Assembly (NCBI GenBank): GCA_963555705.1 | Contig: OY743189.1 | Location: 8,263,501 to 8,327,500 of the forward strand | Source of the DNA: Ligustrum vulgare | Taxonomy: Eukaryota > Streptophyta > Magnoliopsida > Lamiales > Oleaceae | Length of the DNA stretch: 64,000 nucleotides | Direction of reading: 5' to 3' | Translations under genes and position numbers: made by a program | Notes under the pieces: model-generated | Databases searched by the model: none | Told to the model about the DNA's origin: nothing | Seen by the model: only the letters and a program-made list of their open reading frames with translations | Part shown: positions 1 through 10,697 of the stretch, in pieces | Numbering within the stretch: the stretch's first letter is position 1 | Layout: every line of letters begins with the position of its first letter

Positions 1-1248
1 TTATATATAAAACTCAGGAGGTACGAATTCCAGACCTCTACCTCACTAAAGAACATTATAAAACTTAGATTTTCAAGTCAAATTCTTGGGAGATTGAAAC
101 AAAGCAAGGGGTAAGACTTGACGACTACATGAAGAATTGATTCTTGTTGTAAGCTTTCATTTCTTTATGTTATTTTCAATGAAAGCCTACTTTTTTTTTT
201 TTTTTTGTTATTTAGTTATGATGTGCAACTAAATTATTATATTGGAATGAACGATGTAGCCTAGTTAATTATTTAATTTCAAACTCCTTTGTTTTAATTA
301 TTCATTGCATGTATTGATTTTATTTTGAATTTAATACATGAGTTAATTGGCTAATAATTCATGATTTCGTGATTTCTTTTCAAAATTTGAGAGGTAAGCG
401 AACAAGCTAGAATTATGAATAAAATTCGGTCTTTGAACAATAGATAGAGATATACATTTGTTATTATCGCGATCGTGTGTGAATTCTTGTGTTTTATGCA
501 TCTAGATAAGGAATAATTCGGACCCTCCATATAGATACACGTTTGACTTATTTATGTAGAATTGATTTAACCTAAAGAGAGAAATTTCAATAAACATGAA
601 TGAATTCGACTGAATGCATTATTAGGGAATAAAAATGGAGTTGGATTTAATTTAATTGATTAGGTGAAATCATGAATCTCAACTATTTTATAATCGTTTT
701 AAAAACAAAGCAATCTCGTGATTTATTTACTTTTTTTATTTTATTATTTTAATTTAAAATACCAAACAAATTTCCATTGTTCCAATAAAATTAGGAACTA
801 AAGCATTTCGATAATTAATAACAGTTTTCGTTGAAACGATAATTCGAACTCCTAGGTCCACTTTATTACTTTTCATGATCCGTACACCTACGAGTATATT
901 TTGCGTTGCAAAATAAGGTGAACACAAACACCTAAGTAACGTAATTTTTTTTTTTTTTTGCCTCTTATTCATTTTTTCCTCTTATTCACTCTATATGCTC
1001 ATGCCCAAGAATTAACATTCAAATTAAACTAATAAAAAGTTCAAAATTCAAAACTAAGATTTCATAATTTTACATTCTACAATTTCAATAGAACTCCAAG
1101 ACACACACACACAAGCTCACTTATATGATTTTACGTGTGAAAATTGTGCTTATTTATATGTAAAACCATGTGTGTGCTTGTGTGGGTCGTGCGTGCGTGT
1201 GTGTGTGGGGGGGTGAAGGGAAGGGAAGGGTGGATACCGTTTGTGGTG
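1..1248. other. AT-rich stretch without a gene; possible LTR relic
   Basis: No credible reading frame is present. The text around 360-930, including a phrase near 865-920 about a cytosine-rich stop before TTTTGCGTTGCAAAA, resembles the non-coding end of plant Gypsy LTRs, but no paired LTR or duplication is visible. CA/TG microsatellites lie at about 1100-1113 and 1170-1210, followed by a G-rich run just before the CACTA element. The LTR reading is an impression only. Confidence 0.3.
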
Positions 1249-1530
1249 CACTAGTACAGAAACAGTCTTTCACGTCGGTTATTTAAGAGATTAGGCGTCG
1301 GTTTTTGTGGCGACGTGTATGAAGTAGACGCGTAAAGTAAAGACTTTACGCGTCGGTTGTAAAACGACGCGTAAAATGATATCTTTACGCGTCGGTTGTT
1401 AAGAAATCGACGCGTAAAGTTGAAAAAAAAAAAAAAAAAAATTTTTTTAGGCGTCGGTTTTGGATTACAACCGACGGCTAAAGTAAACTTTAGGCGTCGA
1501 TTTTCTAAAAACCGACGCGTTTTCAAATTT
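1249..1530. repeat. CACTA left terminal inverted repeat and subterminal repeats
   Basis: The terminus is followed by about seven direct or inverted copies of a TTTACGCGTCGGTT / TTAGGCGTCGGTT motif, several paired as short palindromes such as CGTCGGTTGTAAAACGACG. In the En/Spm family such arrays are binding sites for the element-encoded DNA-binding protein. That role is inferred here from position and family. Confidence 0.8.
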
Positions 1531-1557
1531 TTTTTTTCTTCTTCTATAGAGTAAAAT

Positions 1558-1802
1558 ACAATGACCTAGACATGACATGCAATGACCTGGACGTCGCCTG
1601 CAATGACCCAGGCCACTGCAGGTCATGGCCTGCATTGGCCTGGACGTCACCTGCAATAACCCAGGCCACTGCAGGTCATGACCTGCAATGACCCAGGCCA
1701 CTGCAGGTCATGGCCTGCAATGACCTAGATGTCACCTGCAATGACCTGGACGTCACCTGCAATGATCCAGATCACTGCAGGTCGATCATGACCTGCAATC
1801 AC
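1558..1802. repeat. Minisatellite inside the CACTA element
   Basis: Imperfect tandem copies of a unit built from TGCAATGACC, TGGACGTC and CAGGCCACTGCAGGTCATG. The unit includes its own inverted form (GGTCATTGCA versus TGCAATGACC). It lies between the subterminal repeats and the 3' end of the Ulp1-like gene. No coding sense was seen. Confidence 0.75.
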
Positions 1803-1958
1803 CTAAACGTGGACTGAACATTTTCCACATGCACATCATCAAATATGTATATAATAGACATAATTAAAATAATGTTAAATAAATGAGAAATAATTATATT
1901 TACAAGATTGTTAATGTCACATGTAATTGAGTAAATAGAAGTTTGAATACACGTCGAT

Positions 1959-4900
1959 TTACACACGCCTATCGACGAAGTATTTAGCCCATAAGTTCTG
2001 AATTTCAGCAATTTCCTCCGTTGAGTAATACTCTTTAAATGCCTACAAATAATCAAAATGAATTATCAGTTATTTTGTAATAAAATATGAAGGAATAATT
2101 AAAAATTATCATGTTCAATAACTTATACCTTTTCCAACGACGGACGCTGAAAGTGTTCAGTGACTATCTCATACATATTTTTCATGACGTAGTAGCCACA
2201 CTCAGAACCTCCGGGCTGTTGAGGACACTGAAATTTTCACAATGAAAACTAACATTAATAATCACACTAAATAGAATATGAAAATAATTCAAAGATTTGT
2301 AATATATTTTAAATATGTGTTTTCATACCTTTATTTTTAGCCACGTTGTATTGACTCTTGTCCTAATACCTCCTTGTGTCCAGTATAGTTTGAAAGCCCT
2401 AAAATTGAATTAAATTATTCGAACCAGTTACAAAATAAATAAATACAAAAACTAAGATTTCTATAAAAATTTTGGCAGAGTCTCCCCTATAAATTGAACT
2501 TATCCAACCTGTAAATAGACGCGTTGCTATAGAATCTATCACAACTTCTCAACAATCACAACATATATTCATCAAAGTGAAACCACAACTCCACAATCAA
2601 TTTCACCACAACTCCACAATTATTTCATGAAAATTATCATAACTTACGTATTCAATAGCGGCTTGATATCTAAGTCACGCTTCAATGCACTAGCTGAATC
2701 CAATAAGTACACCGTACTCTTCTGAGGAGAAATCACTAGCAACATCCAGTGGTTCCTACGTATTATGAACATGTAAATACAAATTCAAACATGTGTTTTT
2801 CAAATTACAAAAAAAAAAAAAATTAACTATTAACAAAAGAGAATGGTCTTACTCCTGAAAATACGGTGCTAGAATGAATTTCTTTGTTTGCATTGCCCTC
2901 ATGGTCTCGTCCATATAATTTACAACACCATTGGCATTTGTTCTTACCGACACCGATGCAATGTGTGACGGAGACATGAATCCAATGGAATCAATACCGT
3001 AATCCTGACATAACTCATGAAGGTACCTAATAATAATGATACCAATAAATAGAGATCGAACAATGATATAAATTGAAGTTGTAATTTGTGATCAGAAGTC
3101 TTACAATGCAAATATTTGTAGGATAGATGTATCCAACCATTGCATTTTAAGCAGATCGGTAATGTCTGCGACTGTAACAAAAATACCATCCTCGAACGTA
3201 CAATTGAAGATGGAGGCATCTACGGGCACCTGATAGAAGTCATCACCAACAGGAAATTGAAGGACCAGGGTGTTTAACATTTTGCATTTATCACCCAGAC
3301 GTAGTAAAGTCTCATCGTCGACTATCGCAGGTCGCTGGGTAGATGAAAATTCAAAACTCTGAGGCCTTTTCCCTTTATTAGATTTTTTTACGATCTTTTT
3401 TGGGGCCTCTTCCTGCAATAAGACAATTTTTGTCATTATAACACGTCTGATACAAATCTAAAAGAAATTAATATTGACATAAACTTTTATATAACTCGAT
3501 TTTATTACCTCTCCAAAAATCACCAACTCCTTAGGCCATTGGAAAAAACTTCCAATAGCTTCCCCCACCGTGGTGTGGTGCTGAGATGGCGCTGGAAGAT
3601 AGAACGCTTCTGCACCATCTATAACATGGTCAACGGACACCTTCACATGATCAAGCCAGAGTGGTTGATGATGCACCACAGTCTCGGGTCCGGACGGAAA
3701 AACCATCCCGCTGGCCACTATTTACTTGTCACCATCAACAAATACGGCGAGACGACAGGGAATCGGCTTCTATTTTTCAACATATATGTCAGGCCTTTCC
3801 ATTTTAAAAAAAAGCAATACTAAAAAAACTAAATACTTTATGGGTAAGTACCTGAAGACCATCAAATGGGTCTGGATTCACAGAGTGGCAACTACTTCGA
3901 GTTGGTGGTCGGGGCTGTGCAGTTACCTCCACCTCGGCATCAACATTGAGGCCCAAGCGCTGGAGGATGGTGTCATATTTACTCTGCATACTATGGTACG
4001 CGCTCTGCATACTGTCAAATTTACTTTGCATCTCCGACATGGTTTGATGCCTGACCCGCTCTGTGATGCTATCCTCCATCTCCTTCCTGATGATATCTTT
4101 AATGTCGTCTACTGACAAGACCCCACACGATCGTCTAAGGTAATCATCGGGCCGGCCGTAAACATCCCTCGTGGTGACATACACGCCATATCCCCTCACC
4201 CTACCAGAGTGATCCTCTTTACCAAGGGCTTCACTCAGAATATCATGTTGTCTACTCGACACAAATGTCCCCTGCGTGGCTTGCTCAGCTTTTTCTACCT
4301 GTTAAAAAAATTGAAAACTGAATATAAGAATTGAAGTAAGTTTCAATTAAATATATGAGAAATCGATAAGATAAACTTACAATTTTATCAAACACCCCCC
4401 TCGTTTTCTCGTTGGGGATGTAATACGTTCCATCTTCTTTCTTCTTCGATCTAGCTCGAACCCAATCGAGGCTGCGATCCTCGCTTACAATTGAGGAGCT
4501 AATCATGTCACATGAAGAGCTAGAAGATAGCCGGTCACTTACTAGCCAATGTGGCTTCATCCCCGCATATCCGGCTGAGCCCAAATAATGAGGATGCTCG
4601 TTCCGCATTTGACTATCCCTCGCCTTCTTACTTTTCTCCTGAAATAAATCACAGGTTTTTAGTTTTCACTCAACAAGACACATGCGTACATTTAAATATA
4701 CCTGAAATGTTTCCGTCTGTCGTTCTTTTTTAAACAACTCCCATTGCTCTTCGGTCAAGAAATCATAAAGCTGGGTAGGAGATGTATATTTTGGGTGGTC
4801 ATGTGTAATGAAATTATGAACCAGCCTTGTCTTGAAATCTTTCCATCTCATCCCCGCAACCCGCATAACACTTTTTTTTGGACGGTCATCGAGAATGTTG

Positions 4901-5257
4901 AATTCCCTCTGAAAGACAATGATAACATGTGGTGTTATAAAGAAATTACATTCACTTTTCAATTATTTACCATGTATCAAGTGATAGTACCTTTATCTCT
5001 TCCCACATCATGTCCTTCAGGCCTTGATCGACTTTGTGCCAATCACTGATGTTTATGTCAACATGAATGCGGGCTAAAGATCCGATAAAATGTTTGAAGT
5101 TCTTCGTGCCTGGTCCGATCGGCCTATGTTTGTCATCGAACTGAATTATATTCACTTGTTGGCCCGCTTTCTTCATATTTTTGGACATAGTTGGCCCTCT
5201 TGTCCTTTTTTTTTGGGCAGTACTATGCTCATCTGAAGAATGTGAAGACTCGGCCAT
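1959..5257 (-). pseudogene. CACTA second gene: En/Spm transposase-like domain plus Ulp1 (C48) cysteine protease; one stop codon
   Basis: Eleven exons can be assembled with GT..AG junctions and continuous phase: 5257-4991, 4908-4702, 4638-4381, 4298-3852, 3769-3509, 3412-3105, 3026-2853, 2755-2648, 2398-2329, 2227-2129 and 2042-1959. They total 2283 nt (761 codons). The N-terminal third (residues about 40-200) resembles the plant Ptta/En/Spm transposase domain. A coiled-coil-like acidic stretch lies near residues 300-350. The C-terminal 220 residues carry the C48 protease signature: WLDTSILQIF, then ENHW (His), LLDS (Asp) and GGSECGYYVMK (Cys). The family cleaves SUMO-like modifiers; the role in CACTA elements is unknown. 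An in-frame TAA at 3722-3724 (exon 5, codon about 409) separates the domains. Start chosen at MAESSHSSDE, after an apparent 5'-UTR acceptor. Exon calls are by eye. Confidence 0.82.
3722..3724 (-). other. In-frame TAA in the CACTA Ulp1 gene
   Basis: In exon 5 the phase set by the flanking exons reads GDK, stop, IVASG. All eleven exons are otherwise open and joined in phase, so this is the only visible lesion. Translation would end before the protease domain. An upstream acceptor (AAAAATAG before AAGCCG) is needed to avoid a second stop. Confidence 0.75.
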
Positions 5258-5468
5258 TATATTGGGAAAATTGTCTACGTACCTGCACATATAAATAAAT
5301 GATTATTAACGACGTATAGAGCATATATAAAAAACACAAGAAAGTTATATTCAAGAATATGTAAATGAACTCACACAATTAATATGAACAACGTATAGAG
5401 CATATATAAAGAACAAAAGAGAGTTATATGCACGCGAGAATGTATAAATGAACTCACACAATGAATAA

Positions 5469-8400
5469 TCACGAACGACGGTCAATCCATAATCCTTCTT
5501 CATGATCCCAACGCATGTAAGTGGATTCAATGTTATCTTCCTCTAAAGTTGCACTCCCTTGTATACCAATAGAAAATGGAGGAGTTTCATCAAAGTGATC
5601 ATAATCTTCTTCATCTACTACATCACCAATGCCAACAATGCGTCTCTTGCCTTGAAGGACCACTGACCACTTAGTGTCGGCAGGATCAAGAACATAAAAC
5701 ACCTGCTTGGCTTGTGATGCAAGTATGAATGGCTCGTCAAGATAACCCAATCGTCCAAAATCCACCAAAGTGAAACCTAATTCATCCACCCGAACACCCC
5801 GCCGATTATCAACCCATTTACATTGGAAGAGAGGAAACTTGAACTCCCTGTAATCAAGTTCCCAAATTTCTTCAATGACACCATAATAGGACATCGAGGC
5901 ATCTATTGGCATTGTATCTTTAGCACTTGAAAAATCTCTTGATAGTGCTACTTGTGTCACTCCACTGTTTTGCACTGCACTCTTATCATCTTGACGTTTA
6001 GTGTAAAACGTATACCCATTAATGTCATATGCTTCATAAGATCTCACAATCGTGCTAGGACCATATGCTAACCACTTTACCGTTTCAACAATGGTATTCG
6101 ACGTTTGTGACAACTCTTTCATGACCCTATCTTTGAACCATTTTGCAAATAAACGATTGTGTTGATTAGTTACCCACCTTTCACCTTTAGAAGGATTCTG
6201 CTGCCTTAGGATGGACATGTGCTCGTCCAAATACGGATGAACTTGAGAAAGGTGTTGTAATACTAGGAGGTGTGCTTTATCTCGCAATTCAACACTAGGG
6301 ACAATTGATTTGCATCCAATCGTCCCTTTACCTTCGAGTCTTCCCTCGTGACGAGATTTAGGAACACCAATAGTCTCAACGTCATCAAGGTAGTCAGTAC
6401 AAAATTCAATAGCCTCCTCAGCGGCATAACCTTCAATGATACTGCCTTCGGGTCGAAATCGATTTCTGACATATCCTTTCAAAATACCCATGTATCTCTC
6501 AAATGGATACATATACCGCAAGAACACCGGACCACATATCTTAATTTCTCTTACCAAGTGAACAAGTAAGTGCACCATAACGTCAAAAAATGATGGCTGG
6601 AAATACATTTCAAATTGACATAGAGTGATAACAATATCGGCCTGCAAATCATCCAACGCCTCTGGGTCAACAACTTTACTGCAAATTGCATTGAAAAAAA
6701 AAACAAAGTTTTATTATGACCTGTCTGACATGTTTTGGAAGTATGCCTCGAATTGCAACTGGTAACAAGTGTTGCATTAACACATGACAATCATGAGACT
6801 TCATACCAACCAATTTCAAGTCCTTCATCGACACAAGACTTTTGATGTTTGATGAGTATCCAGATGGAACCTTAATACCATGAAGGCACTCACAAAAACA
6901 TGTTTTCTCTTTTCTGGACAAAGTATAGCAAGCTGGAGGTAAATAAGTACGTTTTTCGGACTCTTGCGGTGCTAATTGATCTCGTATCCCCATTTCTACC
7001 ATGTCCTTCCTGACTTTGATACCATCTTTCGTCTTCCCTTGAACGTTCAGCAATGTCCCAATGATGCTATCACAAACATTTTTCTCCACGTGGATTACAT
7101 CAAGACAATGCCTTACTGATAAATGTTGCCAATAAGGTAGATCCCAGAATATGGACCTCTTCTTCCAAAGACTCTTTCTAGGAGGCTTAAAAGGTTTTCC
7201 AAACAAAACATCAATATTTTTAACTCGTTCATATACCTCACCTCCTGTTAACGGCAAGCGAGCTGCGCGATCCTCAATTTTTCCATTGAATGCCTTCTTC
7301 TTCTTTCGATAAGGGTGATCAACGGGGAGAAATCTTCTATGACTCATAAAGACATTTTTCTTACAGTTTTTCAACCAAAGATCAATCGTGTCTTCTTCAC
7401 AAACGGGACATGCTTTAGGTCCTTTGTTCGTATAACCTGACAAGTTACCATATGCGGGAAAATCATTTACGGTGCAAAATATCATAACACGTAAGGTGAA
7501 ATTCATCTGGCTATGTGCATCAAACACCGATACACCTTCATCCCACATCAGTCTTAAATCTTCAATTAGTGGGGCAAGATAAACATCTATGTCATTCTCC
7601 GGTTGTTTAGGCCCTGATATTAACAAAGACAATATGATATACTTGCGCTTCATACATAACCAAGGAGGAAGATTGTAAATCGTTAGAAGAACCGGCCAAG
7701 TGCTATGTCGACTACTCATATTACCGTGCGGGTTCATTCCATCTGTACATAGTCCAAGCCTAAGATTCCTATCTTCACCCCCAAAATCAGGAAACAACCT
7801 ATTAATGTTCCTCCATTGAGGAGAATCGGCCACGTGTCTTAGTTTTCCATCTTGTTTCCTCCCATCAGCATGCCACCGCATGTTCTTCGCATCCTTTGCA
7901 TTGGCAAACAAACGTTTAAATCTTGGTACTATGGGTAGGTACCACAACACCTTTGCCGGAGGGCTTTTCTTATCCTCAGAATTAGCATTCATGTTCTTTC
8001 GCTTATACCGTGATGCCCCACACTTTGGACACAGATGCAAGTCCTTATACTCATTTCGATACAGTATACAATCATTTGGACATGCATGTATCCTCTCGAT
8101 CTCCATTCCCATTGGACACAACAATTTCTTTGCTTCGTAAATTGAACTAGGAAGCTCGTTATCCTCCGGAAGCATCTCTCGTAAGAGTTCCAGTAATGCC
8201 GTGAAACTCTTATCACTCCACCTACTATTTGCTTTCAAGTTATACAATTTCAACACAGCAGACAATTTTGTGAATTTTCTACATCCAGGAAACAAAGTCT
8301 TATGAGAATCATTGAACAAGCTATCGAACACATGAGGCTTTTCAATGAATTCCCCTTGTATATCACGCATCATTTCGTCTATCATATCATTATTGTCATT

Positions 8401-8721
8401 TTCCACATCATTCTCATCAATATTGCCTAAATTATTCTCCTGCAGTCCACCTTCATCGTCACTAGTGCATGTCCTAGGAAGCATACTCTCACCATGCCAT
8501 ATCCATCGTTTATAACCTTCTTTAAACCCACGACGAATCAAATGACTCTTCACTTGCTCAAAACTACGAAACTTTCTCAGATTCTTACAATCACAACAAG
8601 GACACAAAATCATTGCTTCACATTTCTCTCTCATGTGTTCGTCCGCACATTTCATAAACTCTTCAACTCCTTTCAAATATTCATGTGTATTACGCCTGCC
8701 GTACATCCAATCTCGATCCAT
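5469..8721 (-). pseudogene. TNP2-type CACTA transposase, single one-base frameshift
   Basis: The gene would catalyse cut-and-paste transposition of the element. It is intronless and is read as two open frames that join after removing one base: 3252 nt, 1084 codons including the stop, a usual length for TNP2. Domain order: Transpos_assoc (residues 1-75, starting MDRDWMY, with CPCCDCKN), tnp2 core (about 230-470, with LCTDGMNPHGN, NDFPAYGNLSG and CPVCEEDT), then after the shift a DUF4218-like region (about 697-800, with FERYMGILKGYVRNR) and a DUF4216-like region (about 950-1025, with FPLFQCKWVDN). The acidic residues of the DDE fold probably include the Asp in TDG and in NDFPAYG. Start: the MDRDWM start is typical of the family. 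The frameshift lies in the A10 run at 6694-6703. Confidence 0.9.
6694..6703 (-). other. A10 homopolymer carrying the TNP2 frameshift
   Basis: On the minus strand a T10 run encodes the conserved LCFFF stretch. With ten T the frame closes twelve codons later. With nine it continues as FFNAICSKVVD into the downstream half. This may be a real one-base insertion, polymerase slippage or a consensus error in a homopolymer. Confidence 0.85.
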
Positions 8722-9239
8722 ATCTAATAACCTATATGCGAAGATATAATTAAAAAAATATTACTTTTGAGTGAATATTTGTAATGATAGTTATATATTT
8801 GAACCAACTATATATTAATAATTGAAATCACATGCATACGATAATTTATTACGTTGAATACTTCATAATTTTACTAGTATATTTTGTTTAGTTATTTATT
8901 TAGTATGGTTAATTCTATGATAGTGAAAATCACCTATAATTACTATTATCTTCATTTTTTATTTGTAAAATCCTACAGTAATTTCGGCAGAGTCTCCCCT
9001 ATAAGTTGGACTTACCCAACCTGTAGGAGGATTAATCAAAATGCCACAATACAACAAAAATGTTCAACCTCCACATATTCACTACTCAAACACAATAAAT
9101 CAAACTTCAACATCATCAACCACTCCAAAATTAATCCAAAATCAATTCTTAATTCCTAAAATGCTCAAAGTATGATTACATAACCTAACATTCCATGCAT
9201 AATTTCAATATAATTCCAATAATTCAAATTATATCAATT
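8722..9239. other. CACTA 5' flank of TNP2, non-coding
   Basis: AT-rich leader between the transposase start and the microsatellite. At 8982-9022 a short phrase (GCAGAGTCTCCCCTATAA) is shared with 2474-2513 inside the same element and with its complement near 59073-59090, suggesting a small dispersed repeat. No reading frame was recognised. Confidence 0.4.
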
Positions 9240-9264
9240 AACTATTTGCAATACCAAAATTATA

Positions 9265-9265
9265 A

Positions 9266-9316
<51 letters not shown>

Positions 9317-9634
9317 ATTCACATTTTTATACATACAAATATATATATACATATATATATATAATAATTCACATTTTTATACATACAAATATATATATAC
9401 ATTTATATATATATATTAACATTTTTATACATACAAATATATATATACATAAACACACACATATATACATATATATACACACAAACACATATAGATCTAC
9501 TTATATATACATACATATATATATACATATACATATACACATACACATATATATATATACATACACGGACACACACACACACATATATATATACATACAC
9601 GCAGACACACACACATATATATATACATACACGG

Positions 9635-9665
<31 letters not shown>

Positions 9666-9700
9666 CATATACACGGACACACACACACCACACACACATA
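9265..9700. repeat. Compound (AT)n / (CA)n microsatellite
   Basis: About twenty AT repeats at 9270-9313 are followed by alternating ATATATAC and ACACACAC tracts interspersed with CATACACGGACACAC units. The apparent long frames rich in Cys, Val and Tyr are products of this simple sequence. Confidence 0.95.
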
Positions 9701-9879
9701 GAGTAAAGTTCTTACGAGATGGTGGCGGGTTCGTGGTGGTGTCGCGGTGTTGGTGGCGTCGTGGTGTTGGTGGAGGTACGGTGGTGATGGCTTCGCGATG
9801 TTGAAGTGTTGAGAGAGAGTGAGAGAGAGATATGCGCGGTCGGGATTAATGAAATCGCGCGAATTTTGAAAGATGTATT

Positions 9880-10115
9880 AAATGGTTTAGGCTTCGGTTC
9901 TTTGATAACCGACGCCTAAAACCGGTTCAGGCATCGGTTATGAAGAACCGACGCCTGAACCGGAGGTTTACGCGTCGGTTCTTGGTGAACCGACGCGTAA
10001 ACCTTGACTTTACGCGTCGGTTCACCAAGAACCGAAGCCTAAACCTCCGGTTCAGGCGTCGGTTCTTCATAACCGACGCCTAAACTATTTTTTTTTTCGC
10101 GTTTTTGTACTAGTG
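9880..10115. repeat. CACTA right subterminal array folded as a large palindrome, and right TIR
   Basis: Eight or more copies of the GCGTCGGTTC / GAACCGACGC motif lie here. Bases 9930-10001 and 10009-10080 form inverted arms of 72 bp with about three mismatches around a 7-bp spacer (CCTTGAC). Smaller palindromes nest within each arm. The element ends at GTACTAGTG (10107-10115). Confidence 0.88.
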
Positions 10116-10143
10116 GTGGTGGCTTTTTTGAGTGGCTAGTAAA

Positions 10144-10196
<53 letters not shown>

Positions 10197-10697
10197 TGGC
10201 GTGAGAGGTGGTCGACAACGTTAGGGTGGCGTGAGAGGTGGTCGACAACGTTAGGGTGGCGTGAGAGGTGGTTGACGACGTTAGGGTGGCGGTTAGGATG
10301 AAATCGAGTGATGAGCACCACAATTTAAGAGAGAAAGAGAGAAAGAGATGAATGCGTGAAAGCGGCTCTGCTTAGGGTTAGAGGTAAGCGACATATAGTT
10401 TATGCTTTGGTTCTTGTGGAAACCGACGCTTATAGCTTGATTAAATGCGTCTATTCTTGAAGAACTGACACACATATACTCAAAAAACTGACACGCATAT
10501 AAAGAAAGAACGGATGCATATAATCTAATTATATGCGTCGGTTCTTATGACTAGTTTACTCATAGGTTTCTTCAAGAATTGTCACATATAATTGAAAAAT
10601 AAATAAATAAATAAAATTACCACCACGCTTTTATAGGCGTTAATTTTCCTAAAAAACGATGTACATTTGTTATTTTTTTGGTAAATCTATACTAGTG
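10116..10697. mobile_element. Right end of an older CACTA element
   Basis: The stretch holds an AG microsatellite (about 10149-10193), then three direct copies of a 30-bp unit starting GGTGGCGTGAGAGG (10195-10285). Degraded subterminal motifs follow (ACCGACGCTTAT, TATGCGTCGGTTCTTA), and it closes with TATACTAGTG at 10688-10697. The younger element at 1249-10115 is inserted 582 bp from this end. No matching left end was found before 1249, so the older element is truncated or begins outside the window. Confidence 0.65.

Larger units (their letters stand above)
1249..10115 (-). mobile_element. CACTA (En/Spm) DNA transposon, near complete, 8.87 kb
   Basis: The left end reads CACTAGTACAGAAA and the right end is its near inverted copy ending GTACTAGTG. 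The trinucleotide GTG flanks both ends (1246-1248 and 10116-10118), the 3-bp duplication expected of CACTA elements. Both ends carry subterminal arrays of a GCGTCGGTT-type motif. The interior holds a TNP2 transposase gene and a second gene with a transposase-like domain and a Ulp1-like protease, both on the minus strand. Each gene has one disabling change, so the copy is probably non-autonomous now but was recently functional. The strand given is that of the genes. The flanks are GT-rich, so the GTG match alone is weak, but with the ends it is convincing. Confidence 0.93.

Noticed and set aside
3539..4115. Plus-strand frames across the CACTA Ulp1-like gene
   Set aside because: Shadows of minus-strand exons with consistent splice phase.
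9403..9699. Several overlapping minus-strand frames rich in Cys, Val and Tyr
   Set aside because: They are translations of a CA/TA microsatellite and have no protein-like composition.
10039..10323. Minus-strand Ser/Leu-rich frames
   Set aside because: Produced by the AG microsatellite and the 30-bp tandem repeats in the CACTA end.
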